Shown here piece by piece: positions 1-8,580 of a stretch of DNA of 54,790 nt. Position 1 is the stretch's first letter. Each line of letters begins with the position of its first letter. The notes under the pieces were generated by a model. That model worked only from the letters and a program-made list of their open reading frames with translations, was not told the DNA's origin and searched no databases. Origin of the DNA: VBAS01 sp035764525 (GTDB taxonomy: Bacteria > Bacteroidota > Bacteroidia > Chitinophagales > Chitinophagaceae); contig DASTZB010000315.1 of the NCBI GenBank assembly GCA_035764525.1, forward strand, positions 1 through 54,790, given 5' to 3'. The position numbers and the translations under genes are program-made.

Positions 1-1
1 A

Positions 2-301
2 TTGGTTAAATGGCTTGATAAACCTGCAGAAATTTATCGTGCGGGAACCGGCTACGTGAGTTCTTATGCTTCGCATAATTCAAGAACACCTGCTGGTCAT
101 CCGGAAGGATATTTGGAAGCATTTGCAAATTTGTATAGAAATTTTTCTTTGACCGTTCGTGCAAAGGCAAATGGTGAAAAACCAAAAGATGAATGGCTTG
201 ATTTTCCAGGCGTAGAGGAGGGAATAAGAGGAATGGCATTTATTGAAAATGTTGTTGCTTCCGGTAAATCGGACAAGAAGTGGACGGACTTTGTTGTGTA
301 A
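2..301 (+). CDS. Gfo/Idh/MocA family oxidoreductase, C-terminal fragment
   Basis: Only the last 99 codons are inside the window, and the gene begins upstream. The fragment carries the C-terminal signature of Bacteroidota Gfo/Idh/MocA sugar oxidoreductases: a GHPEGYLEAFANLYRNF segment, then EEGIRGMAFIENVVASG and a terminal KKWTDF. Family members are NAD(P)-dependent and often oxidise a sugar hydroxyl, frequently at C3. The Rossmann domain and catalytic residues lie outside the window, so the substrate cannot be judged. A TIM-barrel isomerase starts 38 bases downstream on the same strand, and a cytochrome c and a DUF1080 hydrolase follow. That set fits a 3-keto-sugar catabolic operon. Confidence 0.85.
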   Translation: MVKWLDKPAEIYRAGTGYVSSYASHNSRTPAGHPEGYLEAFANLYRNFSLTVRAKANGEKPKDEWLDFPGVEEGIRGMAFIENVVASGKSDKKWTDFVV

Positions 302-339
302 GTCAAGGTTTAAAAGTAAAAATTCAAAAATATTTCAGG

Positions 340-1395
340 ATGAAAACCATTAAAGGCCCTGCAATTTTTCTTGCACAGTTCATGGGTGATAAGCCGCCGT
401 TTGATAACATGAAAACAATTTGCCAATGGTCTAAGAGCCTTGGTTTTGTTGGCGTGCAAATTCCTACATGGGATCAGCGTTGCATTGATCTGAAAAAAGC
501 AGCAGAAAGTAAAACTTATGCTGATGAATTAAAAGGCCTCGTTAATGAGGCAGGATTAGAAATAACAGAACTATCAACACATTTACAAGGTCAATTAGTA
601 GCAGTACATCCTGCATACAATGATCTGTTCGATGGTTTTGCTCCTGATAATGTAAAAGGAAATTCAAAAGCAAGAAAAGAATGGGCCGTACAGCAATTAA
701 AATATGCAGCTAAAGCTTCGCAAAATTTAGGATTGAATGCACATGCCACATTTAGTGGCGCATTGTTGTGGCCAACTGTTTATCCATGGCCACAACGTCC
801 TGCTGGCCTGGTTGAATCAGGATTTAAAGAATTAGCAAATCGTTGGATGCCGATATTGAATTACTTTGATGAATGTGGCGTAGATGTTTGCTATGAAATT
901 CATCCGGGAGAGGATCTGCATGACGGTATTTCTTATGAGATGTTTTTAGAAAAAGTTAAAAACCATCAAAGAGCCTGCCTGCTTTATGATCCTTCTCATT
1001 TTGTATTACAATGTCTCGATTACAAATCATACATCGATATTTATCATGAACGCATTAAAGCATTTCATGTAAAAGATGCCGAGTTTAATCCGACAGGTAA
1101 ACAAGGCGTGTATGGTGGTTTCCAGGGTTGGATTGAGCGGGCAGGCCGTTTCCGTTCTTTGGGAGATGGACAGGTTGATTTCAAAACTATTTTTAGCAAA
1201 TTGACTCAATATAATTACAGTGGTTGGGCTGTGATGGAGTGGGAGTGTTGTATAAAACACCCGGAAGATGGTGCAAGGGAAGGAGCTCATTTTATTAAAA
1301 AGAATATTATCAGGGTTACTGAAAAAGCATTTGATGATTTTGCCGGCCAGGCAAGTGATGAAAAATTTAACCGAAGAGTTTTAGGATTAGAATAA
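340..1395 (+). CDS. Sugar phosphate isomerase/epimerase (xylose isomerase-like TIM barrel)
   Basis: This 351-residue protein matches the AP-endonuclease-2/xylose-isomerase-like TIM barrel family (PF01261 type). The start is ATG at 340, where MKTIKGPAIFLAQFMGD begins; an ATG at 280 is in frame but lies inside the preceding gene. Candidate metal or substrate ligands are the Glu and His of VCYEIHPGEDL, the Asp and His of LLYDPSHFV, the His and Asp of AFHVKDAEF and the Glu of AVMEWECC. There is no signal peptide, so it is cytoplasmic. The link to the oxidoreductase and the DUF1080 hydrolase suggests epimerisation or isomerisation of a keto-sugar intermediate; the exact substrate is not determinable. 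Confidence 0.87.
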   Translation: MKTIKGPAIFLAQFMGDKPPFDNMKTICQWSKSLGFVGVQIPTWDQRCIDLKKAAESKTYADELKGLVNEAGLEITELSTHLQGQLVAVHPAYNDLFDGFAPDNVKGNSKARKEWAVQQLKYAAKASQNLGLNAHATFSGALLWPTVYPWPQRPAGLVESGFKELANRWMPILNYFDECGVDVCYEIHPGEDLHDGISYEMFLEKVKNHQRACLLYDPSHFVLQCLDYKSYIDIYHERIKAFHVKDAEFNPTGKQGVYGGFQGWIERAGRFRSLGDGQVDFKTIFSKLTQYNYSGWAVMEWECCIKHPEDGAREGAHFIKKNIIRVTEKAFDDFAGQASDEKFNRRVLGLE

Positions 1396-1431
1396 TAGAT
1401 ACCTTTACGAACCTTTAAAAAAAATCAACAC

Positions 1432-1833
1432 ATGAAAAAAACAATTTTTATCATCGCAATGCTTGGCTTGTTAGCTGCATGTGGTGGTGGTGAAAAGAAA
1501 GATGAAAAGACTTCTGCTACTACTGAATCCAAAGCAGAGGGTACAACTGACGAATTAAGCAGTAATCCAATTTATCAGAAAGCAATGGAACTGATAGGAA
1601 ATAGTGATTGCCGGACCTGCCATTTAATTGAGGAAAAAAATATTGGCCCGGCCTGGAGAGATGTTGCCAAAAAATATGCCGATTCAGCTAACGCTGTGGA
1701 GTATCTCTCTCATAAAATTATAAATGGTGGTGCTGGTGTTTGGGGACAAGTTCCGATGGCACCTCATCTAACAATGCCCCAGGAAGATGCAGAAACTTTG
1801 GCAAAATTTGTTTTACTATTGAAAAATAAATAA
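1432..1833 (+). CDS. Lipoprotein c-type cytochrome (class I, single haem)
   Basis: The protein has 133 residues. An SPII signal peptide with lipobox LLAAC (Cys17) is followed by a charged, disordered linker to about residue 45. A compact cytochrome c domain has haem motif C60-R-T-C63-H64, the IGPAW segment typical of cytochrome c-551/552-like domains, and Met109 in GQVPMAPH as the likely distal ligand. It should be a membrane-anchored periplasmic electron carrier. It lies between a sugar isomerase and a DUF1080 hydrolase, with only 7 bases to the next start. In this context it may accept electrons from a sugar 3-dehydrogenase; that role is inference, as no flavoprotein dehydrogenase is visible here. 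Confidence 0.9.
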   Translation: MKKTIFIIAMLGLLAACGGGEKKDEKTSATTESKAEGTTDELSSNPIYQKAMELIGNSDCRTCHLIEEKNIGPAWRDVAKKYADSANAVEYLSHKIINGGAGVWGQVPMAPHLTMPQEDAETLAKFVLLLKNK

Positions 1834-1840
1834 CAAAAAA

Positions 1841-2587
1841 ATGAAGCTAATTTTTGCTTTTGCGGTAGCGATATTTTTTATTGCCTGCAACGATAATTCT
1901 TCAGACAAAAAAGAAGAAACTAAAATTGAACCGGTGGCAAATCCTTTACTTACTCCGGAAGAGGAAAAAGATGGTTGGCAATTATTATTTGATGGCACAT
2001 CTATTACCGGATGGCACAACTATGGAGGAGGTTCAATTGGAAATGCATGGAAAGTTTCAGAAGGCACTCTTCAATTTGATGGCCCTGCAAAAAAAGACAC
2101 TATTGCGCAAGACATAGTTACTGATGAAGAGTATGAAAACTTTGATCTGAAACTTGAATGGAAGATCGATACAGGAGGGAATAGCGGGATCCTGTTTTAT
2201 GTGCATGAAGATACTGCTTATCACAGGCCGTACTGGACAGGACCTGAAATGCAGGTACTCGACAACAACGGTCACCCAGATGCAAAAATCTTAAAGCATC
2301 GTGCTGGTGACTTGTATGATCTTATCAGTTGCAGTAAAGAAACAGTCAAGCCAGCCTTGGAGTGGAACCAGGTAGAAATAAAAAGTTTAAATGGTAAACT
2401 TGATCTTTTCTTAAATGGAGAGAATGTAGTTTCTACAACTATGTGGGATGATAATTGGAAAAAAATGATAGCGGCAAGTAAATTCAAACAATGGCCGGGA
2501 TTCGGTACTTTTAAAAAAGGTAGGATATGTTTACAGGATCATGGCAACAATGTGTGGTTCAGAAATATAAAAATTAAAAAGTTGTAA
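1841..2587 (+). CDS. DUF1080 lipoprotein, 3-keto-disaccharide hydrolase family
   Basis: This 248-residue lipoprotein (lipobox FFIAC, Cys16) has a single DUF1080 domain (PF06439), a concanavalin-like beta sandwich. Family marks are GWQLLFDGTSITGWHNYGG near residues 46-64, GNSGILFYVHED and PEMQVLDNNGH. Characterised relatives act on 3-keto-glycosides made by sugar 3-dehydrogenases. It follows the cytochrome gene by 7 bases and ends just before a strong terminator, so it is the last gene of the operon. It probably acts in the periplasm on a 3-keto-sugar, whose product would be processed by the cytoplasmic oxidoreductase and isomerase. The general role is fairly secure; the glycoside is unknown. 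Confidence 0.9.
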   Translation: MKLIFAFAVAIFFIACNDNSSDKKEETKIEPVANPLLTPEEEKDGWQLLFDGTSITGWHNYGGGSIGNAWKVSEGTLQFDGPAKKDTIAQDIVTDEEYENFDLKLEWKIDTGGNSGILFYVHEDTAYHRPYWTGPEMQVLDNNGHPDAKILKHRAGDLYDLISCSKETVKPALEWNQVEIKSLNGKLDLFLNGENVVSTTMWDDNWKKMIAASKFKQWPGFGTFKKGRICLQDHGNNVWFRNIKIKKL

Positions 2588-2605
2588 ATAGGATTGTAAG
2601 AAGTT

Positions 2606-2636
2606 GAAGCCTGCTGACTATCAGCAGGCTTCTTTG
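2606..2636 (+). terminator. Rho-independent terminator of the sugar operon
   Basis: A perfect 12-bp stem (GAAGCCTGCTGA at 2606-2617 with TCAGCAGGCTTC at 2621-2632) closes on a 3-base loop and is followed by a T-rich run. It begins 19 bases after the DUF1080 stop codon. Confidence 0.88.
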
Positions 2637-2650
2637 TTTAAAAGCAATTT

Positions 2651-2681
2651 TTTGAAAATCCGTTTATTGTTTATAGCTTTT
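2651..2681 (+). promoter_or_regulatory. Candidate Bacteroidota sigma-70 promoter for the DUF1761 gene
   Basis: TTTG at 2651-2654 is followed after 19 bases by TAGCTTTT at 2674-2681. This matches the Bacteroidota pattern TTTG-N19-TAnnTTTG except for the final base. The ATG of the next gene is at 2705, giving a short leader, and the operon terminator lies just upstream. Confidence 0.5.
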
Positions 2682-2704
2682 ACATCCAAACCAAAACAAC
2701 TATT

Positions 2705-3130
2705 ATGAATACTGAGATCTTTTCGCACATCAACTGGTGGGCAATTTTAGTAGCTGCTCTTGCTTATTTTATGCTTGGCGCTTTATGGTATTCAAAAGCT
2801 CTATTTGGAACCAAATGGGCCGGTCTTGTAAAACTCGATATGAATAATCCTGATCTGAAAAAAGGGATGGGTAAAATGATGGCTTCCACATTTATCCTTA
2901 TAGTCATTGTTTGTGTAGGGCTTGCCCTGTTGATACGCATGATCAATTTTGGCGATAATTTTTTATATGGAATAAAACTTGGGTTGCTTACAGGATTTGC
3001 GTTTGCTACTACTGCAGTAAGCATTAGCTATGTTTATGAAAATAAGCCTTCCAATTTATACCTGATTAACAACGGCTACCATGTAATTGGTCATGTGCTT
3101 GCCGCAACCATCCTTGTTTTGTGGCGATAA
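2705..3130 (+). CDS. DUF1761 domain-containing integral membrane protein
   Basis: This 141-residue protein has four predicted membrane segments, near residues 9-26, 57-78, 88-108 and 122-140. The first contains NWWAILVAALAYFMLGALWYS, the signature of DUF1761 (PF08570): an N-terminal helix ending in a Gly-x-x-Trp-Tyr-Ser motif. The family has no assigned biochemical function. The gene stands alone between the sugar operon terminator and the convergent pyk gene, and has its own candidate promoter. Family assignment is good; function is unknown. Confidence 0.82.
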   Translation: MNTEIFSHINWWAILVAALAYFMLGALWYSKALFGTKWAGLVKLDMNNPDLKKGMGKMMASTFILIVIVCVGLALLIRMINFGDNFLYGIKLGLLTGFAFATTAVSISYVYENKPSNLYLINNGYHVIGHVLAATILVLWR

Positions 3131-3149
3131 CAAAAAAAAATATAAATTA

Positions 3150-3215
3150 AAAAGTCAAAATCAAAAACGAAAGGATTGCAACTAGTATATTTTTTACTTT
3201 TTAATTTTGACTTTT
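3150..3215. terminator. Inverted repeat between convergent genes, possible bidirectional terminator
   Basis: AAAAGTCAAAATCAAAAA at 3150-3167 pairs with TTTTTAATTTTGACTTTT at 3198-3215, with one mismatch over 18 positions. It sits exactly between the convergent DUF1761 and pyk genes. The stem is AT-rich and the loop about 30 bases, so termination is plausible but unproven. Such AAAGTCAAAA tracts may also belong to a dispersed intergenic repeat. Confidence 0.45.
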
Positions 3216-3228
3216 GTCAATCTTTTGC

Positions 3229-4719
3229 TTAATCAAGTTTCGTGATCTTGAGTGTATTGGTTGGTAAATGAAGATGTACGGGAGTGCTTCCTGTACTAAC
3301 AGCGACATCACCGCTTTTTAAGAATCCTCTTTCTTTAAGTATTTCGATTTGGTCAAAGATGATATCATCAAGACTTTCTTCTTCATCATAAAAGAATGCC
3401 CGTACTCCCCAGCTAAGACTCAATTGATTTACAAGAGTTCTTTCTTTTGTAAAAATAAATAGCGGGGCCTTAGGACGATAACTGCTAAGCATGAATGCAG
3501 TGTACCCACTTTGAGTCATTCCAATTAAGGCCTGTGATTCCACATCTTTTGCAAGCTTACATGCATTATAACAGATGGCATCGCTTAAAAAAGATGGTGA
3601 ATGCGGTTGGGGCGCTAATTCATCTTCGAGGCTATAGTGATAATCGGTCCTTTCAACTTCTTCAATGATCTTTTTCATAGTTTCTACTACTAGTGTAGGA
3701 TGTGCGCCTGTTGCGGTTTCGCCGCTTAACATTACAGCATCTGCGCCCTCCAGCACCGCATTAGCCACATCTGTTATCTCGCTACGATTTGGCTTTGTTC
3801 TTTCGATCATGCTTTCCATCATTTGGGTAGCAACGATCACCGGCTTAGCACGATGAAGACATTTTTTGATAATTTGTTTTTGGATCAATGGAACTTTTTC
3901 TATTGGTAATTCCACTCCAAGATCACCGCGAGCCACCATGATGCCATCCGACTCCACAATGATGTCGCGGATATTTTCTATTGCTTCCGGTTTTTCAATT
4001 TTAGCAATGATCTTCGTTTTGCTTTTCTTTTCTTCCAGTTTATTGCGAAGAATAATAAGATCTTTCACATTTCTTACAAATGAAAGAGCTACCCAGTCTA
4101 ATTTTTGTTCAATGATAAAATCAAGATCGGCAAGATCTTTATCTGTCAATGCGGGTAAGGTAATTTTTGTATCCGGCAAATTGATGCCTTTTTTAGATGA
4201 AAGATCTCCCCCCAGGGTCACTACTACTTTTACATCATTGTTTTTTTCAATGCTAAGCACTCGCACTTCCAATTTGCCGTCGTCTATTAAAATTATGTTC
4301 CCGATCTTTACATCACTATGGAAATTTGGATATGACACATATATTTTTTCTTTGGTGCCGATTACTTTTTCATTTGTAAATGTGAGAATATCTCCTTCGA
4401 CAACTTCAATGACTCCATTTTCAATTTCACCCACTCTTAATTTAGGTCCCTGCAGATCGCCCAATATTGCAATGTTGTAGGGTTCTTTTTTATTTATGTT
4501 ACGGATGTGTTCAATGATCTTTCCTTTGTCTTCATGTGTGCCATGAGAAAAGTTCAATCGAAATACATTTACGCCTGCTCTTACAAGATCAAGTAATTTA
4601 TCGTAAGTATCACAAGCCGGGCCAACAGTAGCCACAATTTTGGTACGATGAGTCGTATGTTGAACACCCGCCTCCTTGTTCATTGATTTCTGAAAATATT
4701 TTTCTGCTTTTTTGCTCAT
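3229..4719 (-). CDS. pyk: Pyruvate kinase
   Basis: This 496-residue protein converts phosphoenolpyruvate and ADP to pyruvate and ATP. The catalytic barrel starts with RTKIVATVGPACDT. Other hallmarks are FRLNFSHGTHED, the substrate-binding IIAKIEKPEAIENI, the catalytic-loop IMVARGDLGVELP, and VATQMMESMI. The C-terminal allosteric domain runs from about residue 370. About 18 extra residues precede the barrel, and total length is slightly above the usual 470-480. The gene is followed on the minus strand by an unclear inverted repeat and preceded by a four-helix-bundle gene and pfkA, which links two glycolytic control enzymes. Confidence 0.97.
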   Translation of the reverse strand: MSKKAEKYFQKSMNKEAGVQHTTHRTKIVATVGPACDTYDKLLDLVRAGVNVFRLNFSHGTHEDKGKIIEHIRNINKKEPYNIAILGDLQGPKLRVGEIENGVIEVVEGDILTFTNEKVIGTKEKIYVSYPNFHSDVKIGNIILIDDGKLEVRVLSIEKNNDVKVVVTLGGDLSSKKGINLPDTKITLPALTDKDLADLDFIIEQKLDWVALSFVRNVKDLIILRNKLEEKKSKTKIIAKIEKPEAIENIRDIIVESDGIMVARGDLGVELPIEKVPLIQKQIIKKCLHRAKPVIVATQMMESMIERTKPNRSEITDVANAVLEGADAVMLSGETATGAHPTLVVETMKKIIEEVERTDYHYSLEDELAPQPHSPSFLSDAICYNACKLAKDVESQALIGMTQSGYTAFMLSSYRPKAPLFIFTKERTLVNQLSLSWGVRAFFYDEEESLDDIIFDQIEILKERGFLKSGDVAVSTGSTPVHLHLPTNTLKITKLD

Positions 4720-4748
4720 GAGATTTTTTTATATCTAAATTTCTTGTT

Positions 4749-5150
4749 TCAAGATTTTCTATCCTTAAATTTCAACCCCTTTTGATCATTTGTATTTAAA
4801 TACTTTATGAAGTTTGCAATATGTGATGCAAGATTTTTATATTCTTCATTAAGTTCATTCAACTCTGATTCATTCCAATACTCACTTTCAAATCCTCTGA
4901 ATAACTGTGATCTAACTTCTCCCGTTGATCCTTTTGAATAACTTAATGCGTTAACAAATTCAAGTCTGCTATCTCTTTCAAATCCTTCTGCGATATTATC
5001 CATAACCGAACCGGCTGCTTCTTTCAAGTTGTTTTTAAATCGAAAATCTTTAGCAACTTTTTCTCTTTCTATTAGGTCAAGTATCTTTTTATACAATCTT
5101 CTCGCTTCTTTCCAAATTTCAAGCTCTTCAAAAGATGTTATAGTGGCCAT
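4749..5150 (-). CDS. Four-helix-bundle protein (S23/TIGR02436 family, Avd-like fold)
   Basis: This 133-residue protein matches the 23S-rRNA intervening-sequence protein family: FEELEIWKEARRLYKKI at the N-terminus, a central NLKEAAGSVMDNIAEGFER segment, and EFVNALSYSKGSTGEVRSQL. The start is ATG at 5150; an in-frame upstream start at 5219 would overlap the end of pfkA. Relatives form pentameric four-helix bundles and resemble the Avd accessory protein of diversity-generating retroelements, but no reverse transcriptase lies nearby. The gene splits what would otherwise be a pfkA-pyk pair. Short AT-rich tracts containing TTTAGAAA or AAATTTC flank it. Its function is unknown. Confidence 0.85.
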   Translation of the reverse strand: MATITSFEELEIWKEARRLYKKILDLIEREKVAKDFRFKNNLKEAAGSVMDNIAEGFERDSRLEFVNALSYSKGSTGEVRSQLFRGFESEYWNESELNELNEEYKNLASHIANFIKYLNTNDQKGLKFKDRKS

Positions 5151-5185
5151 TAAAATTAGAAATTTAGAAATGAGAAATTGCAAAT

Positions 5186-6169
5186 CTAGCTTGCCAATAT
5201 CTTTACGATCCTTAGCCACTCCTCACTGATCTTTGCCTTGTTTTTTACGGCATTTTCCAGCGGTATGTAATGCATTTTATTATTCATGATCCCTACAAAC
5301 ACATTATGTCGTCCTTCCATTAAAGATTCTACAGCATGAAAACCCATGCGACTGGCAATAAGCCTGTCGAGACATGAAGGTGAGCCACCTCTCTGAATAT
5401 GTCCGAGAATGCACACTCTTATTTCCGCCTGCGGTAATTTTTCTTTCAGGATCTTGTGCACTTCATTGGCACCGCCAAAATCATCCCCTTCCGCCACCAC
5501 GATCAGGTTCACTAATTTCTTTCTTCTTTCTTTTTCCTGGAGTGATGCCACAATATCATTGATATCAGTTTTTCGTTCAGGGATCAAAATATTTTCGGCA
5601 CCGGTGGCAATGCCACTATGAAGAGCAATATATCCAGCATCGCGACCCATTACTTCAATGATAAAAATGCGGTCGTGTGCATCCATTGTATCTCTTACTT
5701 TATCGATCGCTTCCACTGCTGTATTTACAGCGGTATCAAAGCCGATAGTAAAATCGGTTCCATAAATGTCCTTATCTATGGTACCTGCAAGACCTATACA
5801 AGGGATATCAAATTCCTGACTAAATTTTACAGCGCCGCGAAAAGAACCATCACCACCAATAATTATAAGACCATTGATGCCCCGGTCAAATAGATTGTCA
5901 TATGCCTTTTTTCTTCCTTCGTAGTCAAAAAAATCTTTGCAACGGGCAGTCTTTAAAATAGTTCCTCCTCGCTGGATAATATTTGCCACCGATCTTGTTT
6001 CCATTTTGATAATATCATCATCGATCATACCCTGGTAGCCGCGCAAGATGCCATATACTTCCAATCCATGATAGATCCCGGTTCTTACAACCGCCCGAAT
6101 CGCTGCATTCATACCAGGGGCGTCTCCGCCAGAAGTAAGAACTCCAATTTTAGTTACTTTATTTGCCAT
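5186..6169 (-). CDS. pfkA: ATP-dependent 6-phosphofructokinase
   Basis: This 327-residue enzyme phosphorylates fructose 6-phosphate in glycolysis. It shows the PfkA motifs GVLTSGGDAPGMNAAIRA near the N-terminus, IGGDGSFRGA for ATP binding and GTIDKDIYGTD with the catalytic Asp. GYIALHSGIATGAE and CILGHIQRGGSPSC are further family signatures. ATG at 6169 (MANKVTKIGVL) is the natural start; the in-frame extension to 6205 adds residues that do not fit the family. Length is typical of bacterial PfkA (about 320). The gene lies upstream of pyk on the same strand, with a four-helix-bundle gene between them. Confidence 0.97.
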   Translation of the reverse strand: MANKVTKIGVLTSGGDAPGMNAAIRAVVRTGIYHGLEVYGILRGYQGMIDDDIIKMETRSVANIIQRGGTILKTARCKDFFDYEGRKKAYDNLFDRGINGLIIIGGDGSFRGAVKFSQEFDIPCIGLAGTIDKDIYGTDFTIGFDTAVNTAVEAIDKVRDTMDAHDRIFIIEVMGRDAGYIALHSGIATGAENILIPERKTDINDIVASLQEKERRKKLVNLIVVAEGDDFGGANEVHKILKEKLPQAEIRVCILGHIQRGGSPSCLDRLIASRMGFHAVESLMEGRHNVFVGIMNNKMHYIPLENAVKNKAKISEEWLRIVKILAS

Positions 6170-6365
6170 ATAAGATTTAAAGGTTAAACGAAAAAAAACA
6201 AACAACTGTTTGAATTTTATTTGGTTAACCGGCTGCCAAAAATAATGTTTTGTTTTTTTATGGTGTTTTTTTCACATACGCACCTATTATCGCTGCTTAC
6301 CCTTTGTCAGTAATTCGGTTTTTTACAATTGGTATCCTTAATTTTATTTACTAAACAAAGAACAT

Positions 6366-8513
6366 ATGAAAAGGATTTTTCTATCGCTGATCTATTTCCT
6401 GCCGGTTTTTTTGTTTGCACAGTTTAATTACCCTGCTACAAGAAAAGTGGACACTGTAACGAATTATCATGGAACAATGGTGGCTGATCCCTACCGTTGG
6501 CTGGAGGATGACCGAAGTGAGGAAACAAAGCAATGGGTGACTGAAGAAAACAAAGTGACGTTTGGATTTCTTGACAAGATCCCTTACCGGGCACAATGGT
6601 TAAAAAGATTGGAAGAAATAAATGATTATCCAAAGTATAGTTCGCCATCAAGAAAAAATGAGTATTTCTATTTTTCTAAAAATGATGGCTTGCAAAATCA
6701 AAGTGTTCTTTATCGTCAGAAAGGTTTGAATGGAGAACCTGAATTGGTTTTGGACCCCAATAAATTTTCTGCTGATGGAACAAGTGGTCTTGGTGCTTTT
6801 GTACTTTCCAAAGACGGTAAATATGCGGTAATTGGAAAAACAATCGGTGGAAGCGATTGGCGTACATTTTTTGTTATGGATATGAAGACCTTAAAATATT
6901 TACCCGATTCGTTGGCCTGGGTAAAAGTTTCCGGTGCATCCTGGAAAGGAGATGGTTTTTATTATAGCCGTTATCCTACACCTGAAAAAGGAACAGAGCT
7001 ATCAACTAAAAATGAAAATCACCAGGTGTATTATCATAAGATAGGAACCCTGCAGGACCAGGATGAATTGGTATATGATGATCCTGCAAATCCTCAGCGT
7101 TTTCATGGTGTATTCACCAGCGAAGATGAACGTTATGTGTTCTTAAACATCTCTGATCGTGGAAAAGGGAAAGACGGAAGTGCTCTTTGGTATTTTGATA
7201 GTAAAAGCAACGATAAAAAATTTAAGGCAATTATAAAGGAAGTAGGAGAGTATAACTATAACTTTTTAGATGAGTCAGATGGTCGGTTTCTTATTCTTAC
7301 AAATGATGGAGCATTGAACAGGCGCATAGTTTCTATTGATCCCCAAAATCCGGATCGTGCAAACTGGAAAACTATTATTGCTGAAAAGCCAGAAAATATT
7401 TCTTCAGCTACTTCATCGGGCGGTAAGTTGTTTATTACTTATTTAAAAGATGTAACAAGCAGGGTTTATGTATATGATTATAAGGGTAAACTTGAAAAAG
7501 AAGTGAAACTGCCTTCCTTAGGTACAGCAAGTGGTTTTGGTGGTGAAAAAGATGATAAGTTTGTTTTCTACACCTTTACATCCATCACATTCCCGCCCAC
7601 TATCTATCGCTATGATATTGCCAGCGGAAAAAGTACCGTTTTCAGAAAACCAGAAGTAAAATTCACCCCGGAAGAATATGTAACTGAGCAAGTTTTTTAT
7701 CCAGGTAAGGATGGGACAAAAGTTCCGATGTTCATTGTGTACAAAAAAGGAACGAAAAAGAATAGTAAGAATCCAACGATACTTTACGGATACGGTGGAT
7801 TTAATATAAGCAGCAATCCATCTTTCTCATCAACAAGGATCGCATGGCTCGAACAGGGTGGCATTTTTTGTATAGCCAACCTAAGAGGCGGAAGCGAATA
7901 TGGTGAAACATGGCATGAAGCAGGTATGCGATTAAAAAAACAAACAGTGTTTGATGATTTTATTGCTGCCGGAGAATTTTTGATCAACGAAAGATATACT
8001 TCAAAGGACTATCTTGCCTTGCAAGGTGGATCAAACGGAGGATTATTAGTGGGTGCTGTTATTAATCAGCGTCCCGATCTGTGTAGGGTGGCAATACCGC
8101 AGGTGGGTGTAATGGATATGTTACGTTTTCATAAGTTTACGATTGGCTGGAACTGGATTGCAGAATATGGCAGTAGCGATAATGCAGGTGATTTTAAAAA
8201 TTTATATGCCTATTCGCCGCTCCACAATATTAAAGAAGGATTGAATTACCCCGCTACTTTAATAACAACTGCTGATCATGATGATAGGGTGGTTCCGGCG
8301 CATTCATTTAAATATGCAGCTACTTTACAGGAAAAATATAAAGGGAGCAACCCGGCAATGATCCGTATTGATGTGAATTCTGGTCATGGAGCAAGCAATC
8401 TTAGAAAAGGGTTAGAAACAACGGCTGATATCTATTCATTTATTTTTTATAACATGAAGTTGACACCGAAATTTGAAGGAGTAAATTTACAGGAAACAAA
8501 AAAAGCTTTTTGA
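6366..8513 (+). CDS. Prolyl oligopeptidase family serine peptidase (S9A), secreted
   Basis: This 715-residue protein starts with a Sec signal peptide ending FVLFAQ-like (LPVFLFAQFNYP). The N-terminal beta-propeller begins PATRKVDTVTNYHG and VADPYRWLEDD, diagnostic of prolyl oligopeptidase. The C-terminal alpha/beta hydrolase domain holds nucleophile Ser556 in QGGSNGGLLVG, the acid in ADHDDRVVP (Asp639 or Asp640) and His674 in NSGHGASN. Spacing matches the porcine enzyme closely. It should cleave peptides after proline in the periplasm. It is a single-gene unit between pfkA (divergent) and cmk, and a GC-rich hairpin follows its stop. Confidence 0.95.
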   Translation: MKRIFLSLIYFLPVFLFAQFNYPATRKVDTVTNYHGTMVADPYRWLEDDRSEETKQWVTEENKVTFGFLDKIPYRAQWLKRLEEINDYPKYSSPSRKNEYFYFSKNDGLQNQSVLYRQKGLNGEPELVLDPNKFSADGTSGLGAFVLSKDGKYAVIGKTIGGSDWRTFFVMDMKTLKYLPDSLAWVKVSGASWKGDGFYYSRYPTPEKGTELSTKNENHQVYYHKIGTLQDQDELVYDDPANPQRFHGVFTSEDERYVFLNISDRGKGKDGSALWYFDSKSNDKKFKAIIKEVGEYNYNFLDESDGRFLILTNDGALNRRIVSIDPQNPDRANWKTIIAEKPENISSATSSGGKLFITYLKDVTSRVYVYDYKGKLEKEVKLPSLGTASGFGGEKDDKFVFYTFTSITFPPTIYRYDIASGKSTVFRKPEVKFTPEEYVTEQVFYPGKDGTKVPMFIVYKKGTKKNSKNPTILYGYGGFNISSNPSFSSTRIAWLEQGGIFCIANLRGGSEYGETWHEAGMRLKKQTVFDDFIAAGEFLINERYTSKDYLALQGGSNGGLLVGAVINQRPDLCRVAIPQVGVMDMLRFHKFTIGWNWIAEYGSSDNAGDFKNLYAYSPLHNIKEGLNYPATLITTADHDDRVVPAHSFKYAATLQEKYKGSNPAMIRIDVNSGHGASNLRKGLETTADIYSFIFYNMKLTPKFEGVNLQETKKAF

Positions 8514-8540
8514 TGTAATTGAAACATATTTCCTCACAAG

Positions 8541-8567
8541 TTACCGCCTTCGCCGGCGGTAATTTAT
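8541..8567 (+). terminator. GC-rich hairpin after the prolyl oligopeptidase gene
   Basis: TTACCGCC at 8541-8548 pairs with GGCGGTAA at 8555-8562 and is followed by a short T-rich tract. It lies between the prolyl oligopeptidase stop and the cmk start. It overlaps the region expected to hold the upstream promoter element of cmk. Confidence 0.55.
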
Positions 8568-8572
8568 TTTTG
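8565..8572 (+). promoter_or_regulatory. Candidate -7 element for cmk
   Basis: TATTTTTG matches the Bacteroidota -7 consensus TAnnTTTG and lies 8 bases before the cmk ATG, implying a very short or absent leader. No clear -33 TTG element is seen. Confidence 0.35.
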
Positions 8573-8580
8573 CAAAATAC

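Noticed and set aside
3866..4480. A 204-codon plus-strand ORF inside pyk
   Set aside because: It lies fully antisense to the pyruvate kinase core and its Ser/Phe-rich translation is typical of a reverse-strand shadow.
4749..5150. Diversity-generating retroelement suggested by the Avd-like four-helix-bundle protein
   Set aside because: No reverse transcriptase, template repeat or variable repeat lies nearby.
5374..5893. Plus-strand ORFs inside pfkA
   Set aside because: They are antisense shadows of an unmistakable phosphofructokinase gene and show no recognisable domain.
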